The translations under genes were made by a program, and so were the position numbers. Below are positions 26,357 to 34,521 of a stretch of 64,000 nucleotides of DNA, in pieces (the first letter of the stretch is position 1; each line of letters begins with the position of its first letter). The stretch is from an uncultured Eubacteriales bacterium. Its GTDB lineage: Bacteria > Bacillota > Clostridia > Oscillospirales > UBA644. Below the pieces are notes generated by a model that saw only the letters and a list, made by a program, of their open reading frames with translations, searched no databases and was not told the origin of the DNA. Location of the stretch: the NCBI GenBank assembly GCA_934438175.1, contig CAKSBH010000009.1, forward strand, positions 1-64,000. The letters are read 5' to 3'.

Positions 26357-26788
26357 TCAGTTGCCCATTTTCTCCAGAAGATCCGAAATGCGATCGTCCG
26401 TAATCTCCTGATTGAACGCTTCCCACTTATCCGTATTCCAGATTTCCAAACGGTTCAGAACACCGACGACCGTAACATCCTTGCCGATGTTGCTGATTGC
26501 GCGAAGGTTTGCGGGAACTATAATTCTGCCCTGTGCATCGATATCCGAAGCACCGGCATTTCCTCCGAAAAAGCGGGTAGCTTCCCGGGCAGTAAGAGGT
26601 GCCGCGTTTTCCAGCCCGGCAACAAACTCGTCCCACCCTTCACGGGAAAACAGGAAGATGCAACCTTCCAGACCGCGGGTCATGTAAACGGAATCGCCGA
26701 GATCTTCACGCAGTTTGGCAGGAATGAACAATCTGCCCTTGGCATCAAAAGAATGCTGATAATTCCCGATCAGACCATGTCCGCTCAT
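26357..26788 (-). CDS. mraZ: Transcriptional regulator MraZ
   Basis: The 143-residue protein has two AbrB-like SpoVT/MraZ half-domains, each with a DAKGRLFIPAKLRE or DAQGRIIVPANLR motif. MraZ forms a ring and represses its own dcw operon through tandem repeats in the promoter. The ATG at 26788 has AAGGAG 10 bases upstream. It is the first gene of the cluster, and two adjacent candidate MraZ boxes lie between promoter and gene. Confidence 0.96.
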   Translation of the reverse strand: MSGHGLIGNYQHSFDAKGRLFIPAKLREDLGDSVYMTRGLEGCIFLFSREGWDEFVAGLENAAPLTAREATRFFGGNAGASDIDAQGRIIVPANLRAISNIGKDVTVVGVLNRLEIWNTDKWEAFNQEITDDRISDLLEKMGN

Positions 26789-26827
26789 ACCGTTTACACT
26801 CCTTTCTCCCGTTTGTTCAGGGAATTT

Positions 26828-26847
26828 AACCCACTTTCCACCACTTT
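26828..26847 (-). promoter_or_regulatory. Tandem MraZ-box candidates
   Basis: On the minus strand AAAGTGGTGG and AAAGTGGGTT are directly adjacent with a 10-bp period, matching the AAAGTG(G/T)NNN pattern described for MraZ operators. They lie 20-40 bases downstream of the -10. Confidence 0.65.
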
Positions 26848-26866
26848 TATGGGCTTTCGCACCACC

Positions 26867-26895
26867 ATTATACACGATTGACTTTGATTTTGCAA
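26867..26895 (-). promoter_or_regulatory. Promoter of the dcw operon
   Basis: On the minus strand TTGCAA, a 17-base spacer and a perfect TATAAT. Confidence 0.8.
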
Positions 26896-26956
26896 GCCCT
26901 TTTTTTAAATTTTTCGTTTTTTTGCAAAAACTTTTTTTCCGCCGTTTGCGCTTTTC

Positions 26957-26985
26957 TTGACACATTTCGGTAAATGTGATATATT
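26957..26985 (+). promoter_or_regulatory. Promoter of polA
   Basis: Perfect TTGACA, 17-base spacer, TATATT; divergent from the dcw promoter. Confidence 0.82.
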
Positions 26986-27018
26986 ATCAGATAAAGAAAA
27001 AAGAAAAAGGATACAGTC

Positions 27019-29511
27019 ATGACCTATCTTTTGATCGACGGCAACAGCATTCTGAACCGTGCATATTACGGCATCCGCCCCCTCACCACAAAGGACGGAC
27101 GAAATACCAATGCCGTGTACGGATTTCTCACCATTCTGGCAAAGCACATCAAAGAATATACCCCCTGCCGCATCTTTGCCGCCTTTGACCGCAAAGAAAA
27201 AACTTCCCGACATGAACTGTACCCCGCATACAAAGCCGGCAGAAAACCGATGCCGCAGGAACTTGCCGAGCAATTTCCCGTTATCAAAGAGGTCCTTGGG
27301 GCTCTCGGCGTTTCCTGCATCGAAAAGCCCGGACTGGAGGCAGATGATCTTCTTGGTACACTCAGCCGCACGCTTCCCCAAAGCGAAGACAACTGCGTCA
27401 TTCTGACCGGTGACCGGGATGCCTTCCAATTGGTCAGCCCGAAGGTTTCGGTTTGCCTCGCAACAACAAAAGGAGATTTTCTTTATACAGAAGACCGCCT
27501 GAAGGAAGCTTACGGACTTGCCCCCACGCAGATGATCGATCTCAAGGCCATGATGGGAGACAACTCCGACAATATCCCGGGAATTCCCGGTGTGGGAGAA
27601 AAAACCGCCCTGACTTTGATGCACACATACGGCTCGTTGGAAGAATTGTATGCCCACACGGATGATCTGAAAGGTGCTCTGAGGCAAAAGGTTCTCGATG
27701 GAAAAGAAAGCGCCTTTTTAAGCCGGAAACTCGGCACCATCGTAACCGATGCCGACCTTTCCGCCGAGGTTTCCGTCCCAGCTGTCCGGAACAACGAAAA
27801 ACTCTCTGCCCTTTTCCGTGACCTGGAGATGACATCCCTGTTTTCCCGTTTTTCCGTCGAGGAAGAATCTGTGAAAAAAGAGCCCGTCGAAGAATCCGTC
27901 GGTCTCCGGGAATCGGATGTTTTGCCGCAGGGAAACTTTCTGTCGGTTCTTCTGAAGGATCAGACTCTCTATGTTTACGGAAAAGAAAAAATAATTTTTT
28001 CCGTTCCGCTTACGGACCCGGTTCTGCATGAGCTTTCTCACCGAAAACTCATTGTTCACGATGCAAAGCCGCTTCTTCGCCGTTTTCTCGCAAAAAATCT
28101 TCCCTATACACTGGCATTTGACACCATGCTTGCCGCCTATCTTCTCAATGCGTCCCGCTCCGGCTATCCGCTTCCGGAACTGATTGCGGAATATACCGGC
28201 CATTCTCTTCCGGATGCCGTCGGCTGTGTGCCGTATCTGAGCATTCTTGCAGAAAAACTGGAACAGTTGCTGGAGGAAAAAGGGCAGAAGTTTCTTTACG
28301 AAACCATTGAACTTCCGCTCTGTTCCGTTCTGGCGGACATGGAAGTAAAAGGATTTCCGGCAGACCGGACCTTTCTTTCGGAGTTCGGAAAGGTCTTGGA
28401 TGCGGATATTGCCAACTATGCCGAAGCCATCCACCTGGCAACCGGTCACGATTTCAACATCAACTCCACAAAACAACTGGGCGTTGTTCTGTTTGAAGAG
28501 CAGGGATTTCCGGTTATCCGAAAAACAAAAACCGGATATTCCACCGACAACGATGTTTTGGAAGAATTGTTGAAGCGTACGGAAAATCCGCTGATCCAAA
28601 ACATCATGGATTACCGCAAACTGGTCAAACTCAAAAGCACCTATGTAGACGGCATGACCGGGAAAATCGATGCGGAAGGACGAATCCATACCGTCTTTAC
28701 CCAGACCGTTACCCAGACCGGACGAATCAGCAGCACCGAACCGAATCTTCAGAACATTCCCATCCGTACCGCGCTCGGCAGAGAACTGCGCCGCGCGTTC
28801 CGTGCCCGTGACGGCTATGTTCTGATCGATGCCGACTATTCGCAGATCGAGCTTCGTGTTCTGGCAGATATTGCCGGAGATGAAAATATGGCACGGGCTT
28901 TCCGTGAAAACCTTGACATTCACACCATCACCGCTTCCCAGGTCTTCGGACTTCCGGAAGAGATGATTACACCGGAGCTCCGGCGCAGAGCAAAAGCCGT
29001 CAACTTCGGCATTGTTTACGGAATCGGCGAATACTCGCTTTCCCGCGACATCGGCGTTTCCGTTAAGGAAGCGAAACGGTATATTGAAAACTACCTCCGA
29101 ACGTACAGCGGTGTACGGAACTATATGCACCGCATCGTCGAACAGGCGCGGGAATCCGGTTATGTGGAAACCAAGTTCGGTCGACGGCGCTATGTGCCGG
29201 ACATTCATGCCAAGAACCACCAGTTACGCGCTTTTGCCGAACGTGTGTGCATGAACACTCCCATTCAGGGAACGGCGGCAGACATCATCAAGCTTGCCAT
29301 GGTCCACGTACACCGGCGACTGAAAAATTCCGGTATGGATGCACGTCTGATTCTGCAGGTGCATGATGAACTGATTCTGGAAGCATCAGAAGACCAAAAG
29401 GAGGAACTCGGCGCCGTGCTGAAGGAAGAAATGGAAAACGCCGTACGGCTTTCCGTTCCGCTGATTGCCGAAGTCGGATTCGGAAAGACCTGGTACGATG
29501 CAAAGGAATAA
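27019..29511 (+). CDS. polA: DNA polymerase I
   Basis: Pol I fills gaps and removes RNA primers. The 830-residue protein has an intact 5'-3' exonuclease domain (about 1-270; EADDLLGTL, GDRDAFQLV, GDNSDNIPGIPGVGEKTA). A 3'-5' exonuclease-like domain follows (about 290-440) in which most acidic metal ligands are missing, so no proofreading is expected, as in Bacillus-type enzymes. The polymerase domain has motif A DADYSQIELRVLA, motif B RRAKAVNFGIVYG and motif C QVHDELILE. It opens an operon with the phosphatase/acetyltransferase fusion and tsaD, 4 bases before the next start. Confidence 0.97.
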   Translation: MTYLLIDGNSILNRAYYGIRPLTTKDGRNTNAVYGFLTILAKHIKEYTPCRIFAAFDRKEKTSRHELYPAYKAGRKPMPQELAEQFPVIKEVLGALGVSCIEKPGLEADDLLGTLSRTLPQSEDNCVILTGDRDAFQLVSPKVSVCLATTKGDFLYTEDRLKEAYGLAPTQMIDLKAMMGDNSDNIPGIPGVGEKTALTLMHTYGSLEELYAHTDDLKGALRQKVLDGKESAFLSRKLGTIVTDADLSAEVSVPAVRNNEKLSALFRDLEMTSLFSRFSVEEESVKKEPVEESVGLRESDVLPQGNFLSVLLKDQTLYVYGKEKIIFSVPLTDPVLHELSHRKLIVHDAKPLLRRFLAKNLPYTLAFDTMLAAYLLNASRSGYPLPELIAEYTGHSLPDAVGCVPYLSILAEKLEQLLEEKGQKFLYETIELPLCSVLADMEVKGFPADRTFLSEFGKVLDADIANYAEAIHLATGHDFNINSTKQLGVVLFEEQGFPVIRKTKTGYSTDNDVLEELLKRTENPLIQNIMDYRKLVKLKSTYVDGMTGKIDAEGRIHTVFTQTVTQTGRISSTEPNLQNIPIRTALGRELRRAFRARDGYVLIDADYSQIELRVLADIAGDENMARAFRENLDIHTITASQVFGLPEEMITPELRRRAKAVNFGIVYGIGEYSLSRDIGVSVKEAKRYIENYLRTYSGVRNYMHRIVEQARESGYVETKFGRRRYVPDIHAKNHQLRAFAERVCMNTPIQGTAADIIKLAMVHVHRRLKNSGMDARLILQVHDELILEASEDQKEELGAVLKEEMENAVRLSVPLIAEVGFGKTWYDAKE

Positions 29512-29515
29512 AACA

Positions 29516-30352
29516 ATGAACATTCTGTTTGTTTGTATGGGAAACACCTGCCGGAGCCCCATGGCGGAAGGGATTCTCAATGCGGAAAAACGTCCCGGAA
29601 TCCGGGCATTCAGCGCCGGACTTTCGGCATACCCGGGAGACCCGGTCAGTGAAAATGCGGTGCGGGCACTGCGCGGCATGGATATTGACATTCACACGCA
29701 TACGGCGCAGCCGCTTACAAGAGAATTGCTGAGCCGCATGGATCTCATCATTCCCCTCACGCCCTCTTATGCAGAGATTCTTAAGACCGCCGGGCCGGAG
29801 ATTTCCCGGAAAATCCGGGGCTGTCTGGATATTCCCGATCCGTACGGCGGCAGTCCCGATGTTTACCTTCTTTGCGCCCGGCAGATTGCAGAGCAGCTTG
29901 ACACGCGTTTCCCGGATCTCCGCATCAATGCCGACAACGATCTTTCTGCCATCGCACAGAATGAAGCCGCGGTTTTTCCGGACGGACTTTCGCTTCCGGC
30001 ACTGCAGACCATGGCATCGGACCCCCGCTACCGGATCTTCGGGCTTTACCGCGAAGGGCAGCTTGTTTCGTATCTGGCAGGCGCATCGTCCTGCGGCGAG
30101 GTGCAGATCCTTACAGTCAGTTCCCTGAAGAGGAACAGGGGCTATGCCAAAACATTGCTTACACTTGCCCAGGAGGAATGGAAAAAAGAAAACATTTCCC
30201 GTTTGTTTCTGGAAGTGCGGCAGTCCAACGAAGCTGCAATCCATGTCTACCGAAGCTGCGGTTTTGAGACCGACGGCGTACGAAAACAATTATACCAGGA
30301 CCCCGTCGAGGACGGAATCATTCTGCACAAGGATCTGACAACATCATGCTGA
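29516..30352 (+). CDS. Low-molecular-weight (arginine-type) phosphatase fused to a RimI-like acetyltransferase
   Basis: Two domains are fused in 278 residues. Residues 1-135 are a low-molecular-weight phosphatase with the C-x5-R loop CMGNTCRSPMAEGI and the DPYGGSPDVY acid loop. The Thr in the loop (N-T-C) is the residue that marks the protein-arginine phosphatase YwlE rather than tyrosine phosphatases. Residues 140-278 are a GNAT acetyltransferase closest to RimI: RNRGYAKTLL (acetyl-CoA loop) and LEVRQSNEAAIHVYRSCGF. RimI commonly precedes tsaD, and ywlE commonly neighbours sua5, so both halves come from one tRNA-modification neighbourhood. AAAGGA precedes the ATG; the stop overlaps tsaD by 7 bp. 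The fusion is seen; specificity of each half is inferred. Confidence 0.88.
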   Translation: MNILFVCMGNTCRSPMAEGILNAEKRPGIRAFSAGLSAYPGDPVSENAVRALRGMDIDIHTHTAQPLTRELLSRMDLIIPLTPSYAEILKTAGPEISRKIRGCLDIPDPYGGSPDVYLLCARQIAEQLDTRFPDLRINADNDLSAIAQNEAAVFPDGLSLPALQTMASDPRYRIFGLYREGQLVSYLAGASSCGEVQILTVSSLKRNRGYAKTLLTLAQEEWKKENISRLFLEVRQSNEAAIHVYRSCGFETDGVRKQLYQDPVEDGIILHKDLTTSC

Positions 30353-31356
30353 TACTCGGAATTGAAAGCTCCTGCGACGAAACGGCAGCCGCCGTCGTCC
30401 GGGACGGCAGAGAAGTTCTTTCCAATGAAATTTTATCGCAGATCGACACCCATGCTTTGTACGGAGGAGTCGTGCCGGAAATCGCGTCCCGTGCGCACGT
30501 GGAAGCAATTTCCGGACTTGTCCGCAAAGCCATAGAGCCGGTCGGAGGACTGGATGCCGTGGATGCGATTGCCGTTACCAACGCGCCGGGGCTGATCGGT
30601 GCGCTGCTGGTCGGTGTCAATTTTGCAAAGGGACTTGCCTTCGCAGCCGGAAAACCGTTGATCCCGGTCCATCATATTCGCGGACACGTTGCCGCAAACT
30701 ATCTCACTTTTCCGGAACTGACACCACCCTTTACGGCGCTGATCGCCTCCGGCGGACACAGTCACATCGTCGCCTTACAGGATTATACGGACTATCGGAT
30801 TCTCGGTCGCACACGGGACGATGCCGCGGGCGAAAGCTTTGACAAGGTTGCCCGTGTTCTCGGTCTGCCCTACCCCGGCGGCCCGAAAGTGGAAAAAGCG
30901 GCACGGGAAGGAAACCCGCACGCCATCGTATTTCCCCGGGTACGGTTTGAAGACAATCCCTTTGACTTCAGTTTCAGCGGTACCAAAACCGCCGTCATCA
31001 ACTACGTTCACAATCTGGAACAAAAAAAAGAGCCGCTCAACGTTCCCGACATTGCCGCATCCTTTACGGAAGCCGTGTGCGAAGTTCTGACCGATCATGC
31101 CGTTCGTGCGGCGATTGCGCAGAATTCCAATCGTCTGGTTCTTGCCGGCGGCGTTGCCGCCAACGCGTTTCTGCGCGAAAAGCTGACCGATGCCTGCCGC
31201 AAAAACGGACTGAAATTTTTCATGCCCCTTCGCTCCTACTGCGGCGACAACGCCGCCATGATCGCATCCCAGGGCTATTACGAATATCTTGCCGGAAACC
31301 TGGCGGATGAAACGCTCAACGGCTATGCGAACCAATCCATCGAAACACTCCGTTGA
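30346..31356 (+). CDS. tsaD: tRNA N6-threonylcarbamoyladenosine transferase subunit TsaD
   Basis: TsaD transfers the threonylcarbamoyl group to A37 of ANN-decoding tRNAs, with TsaB and TsaE. The 336-residue ASKHA-fold protein begins GIESSCDETAAAVV. The metal-binding histidines are His110 and His114 in HHIRGH, with SGGHSH, AGESFDKVAR and C-terminal GGVAANAFLRE and YCGDNAAMIA also present. The start overlaps the fusion gene, so they are co-translated. tsaB and tsaE are not in the window. Confidence 0.97.
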   Translation: MLILGIESSCDETAAAVVRDGREVLSNEILSQIDTHALYGGVVPEIASRAHVEAISGLVRKAIEPVGGLDAVDAIAVTNAPGLIGALLVGVNFAKGLAFAAGKPLIPVHHIRGHVAANYLTFPELTPPFTALIASGGHSHIVALQDYTDYRILGRTRDDAAGESFDKVARVLGLPYPGGPKVEKAAREGNPHAIVFPRVRFEDNPFDFSFSGTKTAVINYVHNLEQKKEPLNVPDIAASFTEAVCEVLTDHAVRAAIAQNSNRLVLAGGVAANAFLREKLTDACRKNGLKFFMPLRSYCGDNAAMIASQGYYEYLAGNLADETLNGYANQSIETLR

Positions 31357-31361
31357 TTCCG

Positions 31362-31410
31362 AAAAAACAGACCGGGACAGACACAAAATGTCTGTCCCGG
31401 TCTGTTTTTT
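31362..31410 (+). terminator. Terminator of the polA-tsaD operon
   Basis: A 22-bp perfect stem (31362-31383 with 31389-31410) with a T6 end. The A6 at its 5' side allows it to work in both directions. Confidence 0.93.
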
Positions 31411-31433
31411 CACAAAAGCGGCGTATGTTTTTT

Positions 31434-31529
31434 TCAGTTGCAGCAGCAGTTGCTGTCCTTCTGGTTTGCGCAACAATACACGATAAGAGCCGCAATAATC
31501 AGCGTCCAGAAATAATAATTATTCAGCAT
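31434..31529 (-). CDS. 31-residue Cys-tailed membrane microprotein
   Basis: A 31-codon frame starts at an ATG preceded by AGGAGGGAGATTTTT. The product has a short polar N-terminus (MLNNYY), one hydrophobic helix (FWTLIIAALIVY, about 7-18), then CCANQKDSNCCCN with five cysteines. It resembles the many tiny single-pass proteins of spore-forming Firmicutes, but no named family is claimed. It is convergent with tsaD and divergent from mazF. The ribosome site and the compact hydrophobic/Cys design argue that it is real. Confidence 0.65.
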   Translation of the reverse strand: MLNNYYFWTLIIAALIVYCCANQKDSNCCCN

Positions 31530-31735
31530 AAAAATCTCCCTCCTAAACATCAGCCGAACGGAACTCCGGTCGGCCTTCCATTGTCATCTTATGCAATCCC
31601 GGAGATTGTGTGCATCTTTCCCCGCTCTGAATACTCTGTAACAGAGACGTTTTTTCTCTTCCGGATTGATTAAACCGGAAAAGAAACAGGAAGACTAAAA
31701 CTACAAACATCAAAGTAACGGAGCGTGAAAACGGC

Positions 31736-32089
31736 ATGAATCAAATAAAAAGAGGAGATATCTATTATGCGGATCTGAGCCCGGTCGTCGGCTCGGAGCA
31801 GGGCGGAATCCGTCCGGTTCTGATTATACAGAACGACATCGGCAACCGCCATAGTCCCACCGTAATCGCGGCGGCAATCACCAGTCAGTTAAACAAAACA
31901 CGACTTCCCACACACATCGAAGTCAACGCCTCCGATTATGGGCTGACCAAAAATTCCATCGTTTTGCTTGAACAGGTGCGGACGCTGGATAAACGTCGGC
32001 TAAAAGAAAAGATGGGGCATCTGGATACCGGCTCCATGAACCGCGTCAACCAGGCGCTCAGCGTCAGCTTCGGATTGGAAGAAAAGTAA
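31736..32089 (+). CDS. mazF: MazF/PemK-family endoribonuclease toxin
   Basis: The 117-residue protein matches the MazF (EndoA/PemK) family, which cuts mRNA at short sequence motifs. Marks are RGDIYYADLSPVVGSEQGGIRPVLIIQND near the N-terminus, LPTHIEVN and LLEQVRTLDKRRL. Length equals Bacillus EndoA. GGAG lies upstream of the ATG. No MazE-like antitoxin frame precedes it: the 200 bases upstream hold only the divergent microprotein leader and small hairpins. Confidence 0.95.
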   Translation: MNQIKRGDIYYADLSPVVGSEQGGIRPVLIIQNDIGNRHSPTVIAAAITSQLNKTRLPTHIEVNASDYGLTKNSIVLLEQVRTLDKRRLKEKMGHLDTGSMNRVNQALSVSFGLEEK

Positions 32090-32169
32090 AATTCTTATGG
32101 ATTTGTCACGATTTTGCCTAAACTGCATTATATAATATTTTTATAATCCGTGAAAGGAATCCGTGACGA

Positions 32170-33468
32170 ATGAAAAAATGGCTTCTGTTCTCGCTGACGA
32201 CCGCCTGCCTTCTCCTGCTGTTTTGTCTGGCGGCACAGGCAGAGTCTTTTTCATATCTTGCGCCCAAACGATCCAATCCGCCCATCATTGACGGCAACGG
32301 AAACGATCATGCGTGGCAGGATGCGCTGACCATCCGGCTCTCCGGCAAAGACAACAAAACAACCGGTTGGATTCTCAATCCGGATCTTAATTCCGCGGAA
32401 GCGACCGTCAGTGTTGTATGGTCAGAGACCGAAGGAAAAGAAGGAATCTATTTCAAATGGGATGTTGACGATCCCACGCAAAGTTGCCCGGTTCTCCGCA
32501 ACACGTCGCTTCTGAACGGGCAAGACTGCGTCCAGCTTCTGATTGATCCGATGTATAAACGTCTCAACTTCAAAAACGACTGCGCACTGTGCTACACCTT
32601 TGCCCCCTACACGGCAACCGTTCCGGATTTTCCGTTGGCAAACGGGGACGCCTGTTGGTGGGAGCATTGGTACCGGAACGCCGGCATGCTGAAAGCAATC
32701 GGAATCAAATTGGCATCTTCTCTGAAATATCAGGGCGGCAACACGGTCTGCGGCTATGTTCTGGAACTGTTTCTTCCATTCTCGGCTCTGGAAATCAACG
32801 GGCAAAAAATCAAAACGATAACCGAATATAAAACCTGTATCGGAATCGGATTCGTTCTCATTGATTATTCCTTCAACGAAACCCGCTACAACCAGAAAGA
32901 ATATAAATCCATGCGGGAACTGGAAAACATCCTCATGAATTTCGGGACCTCGCAAAACAGTCTTTACAACCCGTCCCTGTATACCACCTTATACTTTGGG
33001 GATGAGCAGAGTCCCGGCATGATCTTCGCTGACAAGACCAAGCAGGAGGTTCCGAGCATCGGTCCGGAAGACACCAATCGCCAATGGCTGGAGCATGTCA
33101 TCAACAGCGTGGCGAATCTGAAACAACAAAATTTCACGCAGGAATCCTGGGCAACCATGATGAACGCATACACCGCGGCAATTCTTGTGGATTACAACAC
33201 CAACGCAACGCAGGATCAGCTGGACATGGCGGCAAGTGAATTGTCGGCATCGCTGCTGGAGCTGCAACGGCTGGACTCTGCAGCGGAACCAACGGTCTTT
33301 TCGCCCGGACAGCCGCTCCGGTTTTACACCATTGTCATCGGAGGAACCATTGCCGTCGGTCTGGCGGGCTCCGCGTTCCTCACATTCCTGGTTGTGAAAG
33401 GGAAAAGGAAAGAACGTGCCATGCAGGACGATATATCCTCCGCATCCAACGATTCTCATCCAGTATAA
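32170..33468 (+). CDS. Secreted, membrane-anchored CBM9-like carbohydrate-binding protein with FIVAR-like repeat
   Basis: The 432-residue protein has a signal peptide (about 1-24), then a domain resembling family 9 carbohydrate-binding modules (about 28-280). It starts with PPIIDGNGNDHAWQDA and includes YFKWDVDD and VLELFLPFSAL. A FIVAR-like helical unit follows (about 310-375: NFTQESWATMMNAYTAA, then ATQDQLDMAASEL). A C-terminal membrane helix (about 391-412) and a basic tail (KGKRKERA) anchor it in the membrane with the rest outside. No catalytic domain is seen, so it probably binds cell-wall or dietary glycans. The gene stands alone with a strong terminator. Confidence 0.85.
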   Translation: MKKWLLFSLTTACLLLLFCLAAQAESFSYLAPKRSNPPIIDGNGNDHAWQDALTIRLSGKDNKTTGWILNPDLNSAEATVSVVWSETEGKEGIYFKWDVDDPTQSCPVLRNTSLLNGQDCVQLLIDPMYKRLNFKNDCALCYTFAPYTATVPDFPLANGDACWWEHWYRNAGMLKAIGIKLASSLKYQGGNTVCGYVLELFLPFSALEINGQKIKTITEYKTCIGIGFVLIDYSFNETRYNQKEYKSMRELENILMNFGTSQNSLYNPSLYTTLYFGDEQSPGMIFADKTKQEVPSIGPEDTNRQWLEHVINSVANLKQQNFTQESWATMMNAYTAAILVDYNTNATQDQLDMAASELSASLLELQRLDSAAEPTVFSPGQPLRFYTIVIGGTIAVGLAGSAFLTFLVVKGKRKERAMQDDISSASNDSHPV

Positions 33469-33505
33469 AAAAGGATCCCGACAATTCCGGTCGGGATCCT
33501 TTGAT
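33468..33505 (+). terminator. Terminator shared by the CBM9 gene and degV
   Basis: AAAGGATCCCGAC/GTCGGGATCCTTT stem between convergent genes. A-rich on the left, T-rich on the right, so probably bidirectional. Confidence 0.9.
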
Positions 33506-33518
33506 TTCCAAACGAAGT

Positions 33519-34370
33519 TTATTTCTCCCGGATGAAGAGAACGCCGAGCGTATCGGGACCGCAATGCGAAGAAACCGTGCTTCCGGCACGTGTTTCCAGA
33601 ATTTCGGCAAACAGACCGGCTTTTTTCACTTCCTGCCATGCGATCTCCACCAACTCCGGATGGACGCAGGTATGTGTAATGAATACCCGATCCTTTTTTA
33701 TGGAAACGCCGGGCTGATTCAGCCGGTCATCCACATAAGTACGGATGACGTCCTGCATTTTTCCCCGGTATTTCTTACCCACGCACATGGCTCCGTCACG
33801 GACCTCGATGCAGGGCTTGATTTTCAGAAGATTCGCCCCGAAAGCAGCCGTACCGGAGCAGCGTCCGCCTTTGTACAGATACGGAATCGCGTCAATGACA
33901 AAACTGGCATCCACCAGAGGAACAATCTCCTTCAGGCGCCCGGCAATTTCCTCGGCACCAAGCCCCTCCTCTGCCATAAGCGCCGCTTCCACAACCAGAT
34001 GACCGGAACCGGTGGAAAGGTTGTACGAATCCACGACAAAGGCATTTCCGCTTTCCTCCGCAGCCAGGCACGCGTTCTGATAGCAGCAGGAAAATTTGGA
34101 ACTGATGCAGATATGAACGACCTCTTTGCCCTCCTCTTTCATCTTATTGAAAAAATCCAGATAAGAAGCAATGGTGACCGCCGAGGTTTTGGGCAGAGTC
34201 CCGGTCCGGTCCACAAAAGCAAACAAATCTTCCGGCTTGACATCCACCCCGTCGGTACGCACCTCTTCACCGAGAATGACGGACAACGGTAAAATGGTGA
34301 TATGATACTTCTCAATCAGTGCCGGGGACAGATCGCAGGTACTGTCTGCCGAAATCACAACCTGTTTCAT
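33519..34370 (-). CDS. DegV family fatty-acid-binding protein
   Basis: The 283-residue protein belongs to the DegV family, which binds fatty acids and includes FakB subunits of fatty acid kinase. Recognisable parts are ISADSTCDLSPALIEKY at the N-terminus, the PKTSAVT loop, ICISSKFSCCYQNA and the C-terminal SHCGPDTLGVLFI. The ATG at 34370 is fixed by CAGGAGGA 6 bases upstream. No fakA is adjacent. Divergent from the PLP lyase gene. Confidence 0.92.
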   Translation of the reverse strand: MKQVVISADSTCDLSPALIEKYHITILPLSVILGEEVRTDGVDVKPEDLFAFVDRTGTLPKTSAVTIASYLDFFNKMKEEGKEVVHICISSKFSCCYQNACLAAEESGNAFVVDSYNLSTGSGHLVVEAALMAEEGLGAEEIAGRLKEIVPLVDASFVIDAIPYLYKGGRCSGTAAFGANLLKIKPCIEVRDGAMCVGKKYRGKMQDVIRTYVDDRLNQPGVSIKKDRVFITHTCVHPELVEIAWQEVKKAGLFAEILETRAGSTVSSHCGPDTLGVLFIREK

Positions 34371-34398
34371 AAAAGTCCTCCTGAAAAAATGTGTTATT

Positions 34399-34427
34399 AT
34401 TTTACCACATTCCGAAGAAAAAGTCCA
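34399..34427 (-). promoter_or_regulatory. Promoter of degV
   Basis: On the minus strand TGGACT, a 17-base spacer and TAAAAT, 30 bases before the start. Confidence 0.6.
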
Positions 34428-34455
34428 TATCCTTTTGAAAAAAACAGCAATCTGC

Positions 34456-34484
34456 TTGACGAAAACCAAGATTTCATGTAATAT
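34456..34484 (+). promoter_or_regulatory. Promoter of the PLP lyase / ATP-grasp pair
   Basis: TTGACG, a 17-base spacer and TAATAT, about 37 bases upstream of the start. Confidence 0.75.
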
Positions 34485-34521
34485 AGAGAGAGAACTCAAC
34501 AGAAAATCAGGTGATTTACTT

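Noticed and set aside
31353..31673. Rightward frame upstream of mazF considered as a possible antitoxin
   Set aside because: It begins inside the tsaD end, crosses the terminator and is antisense to the 31-residue gene; the translation shows no antitoxin features.
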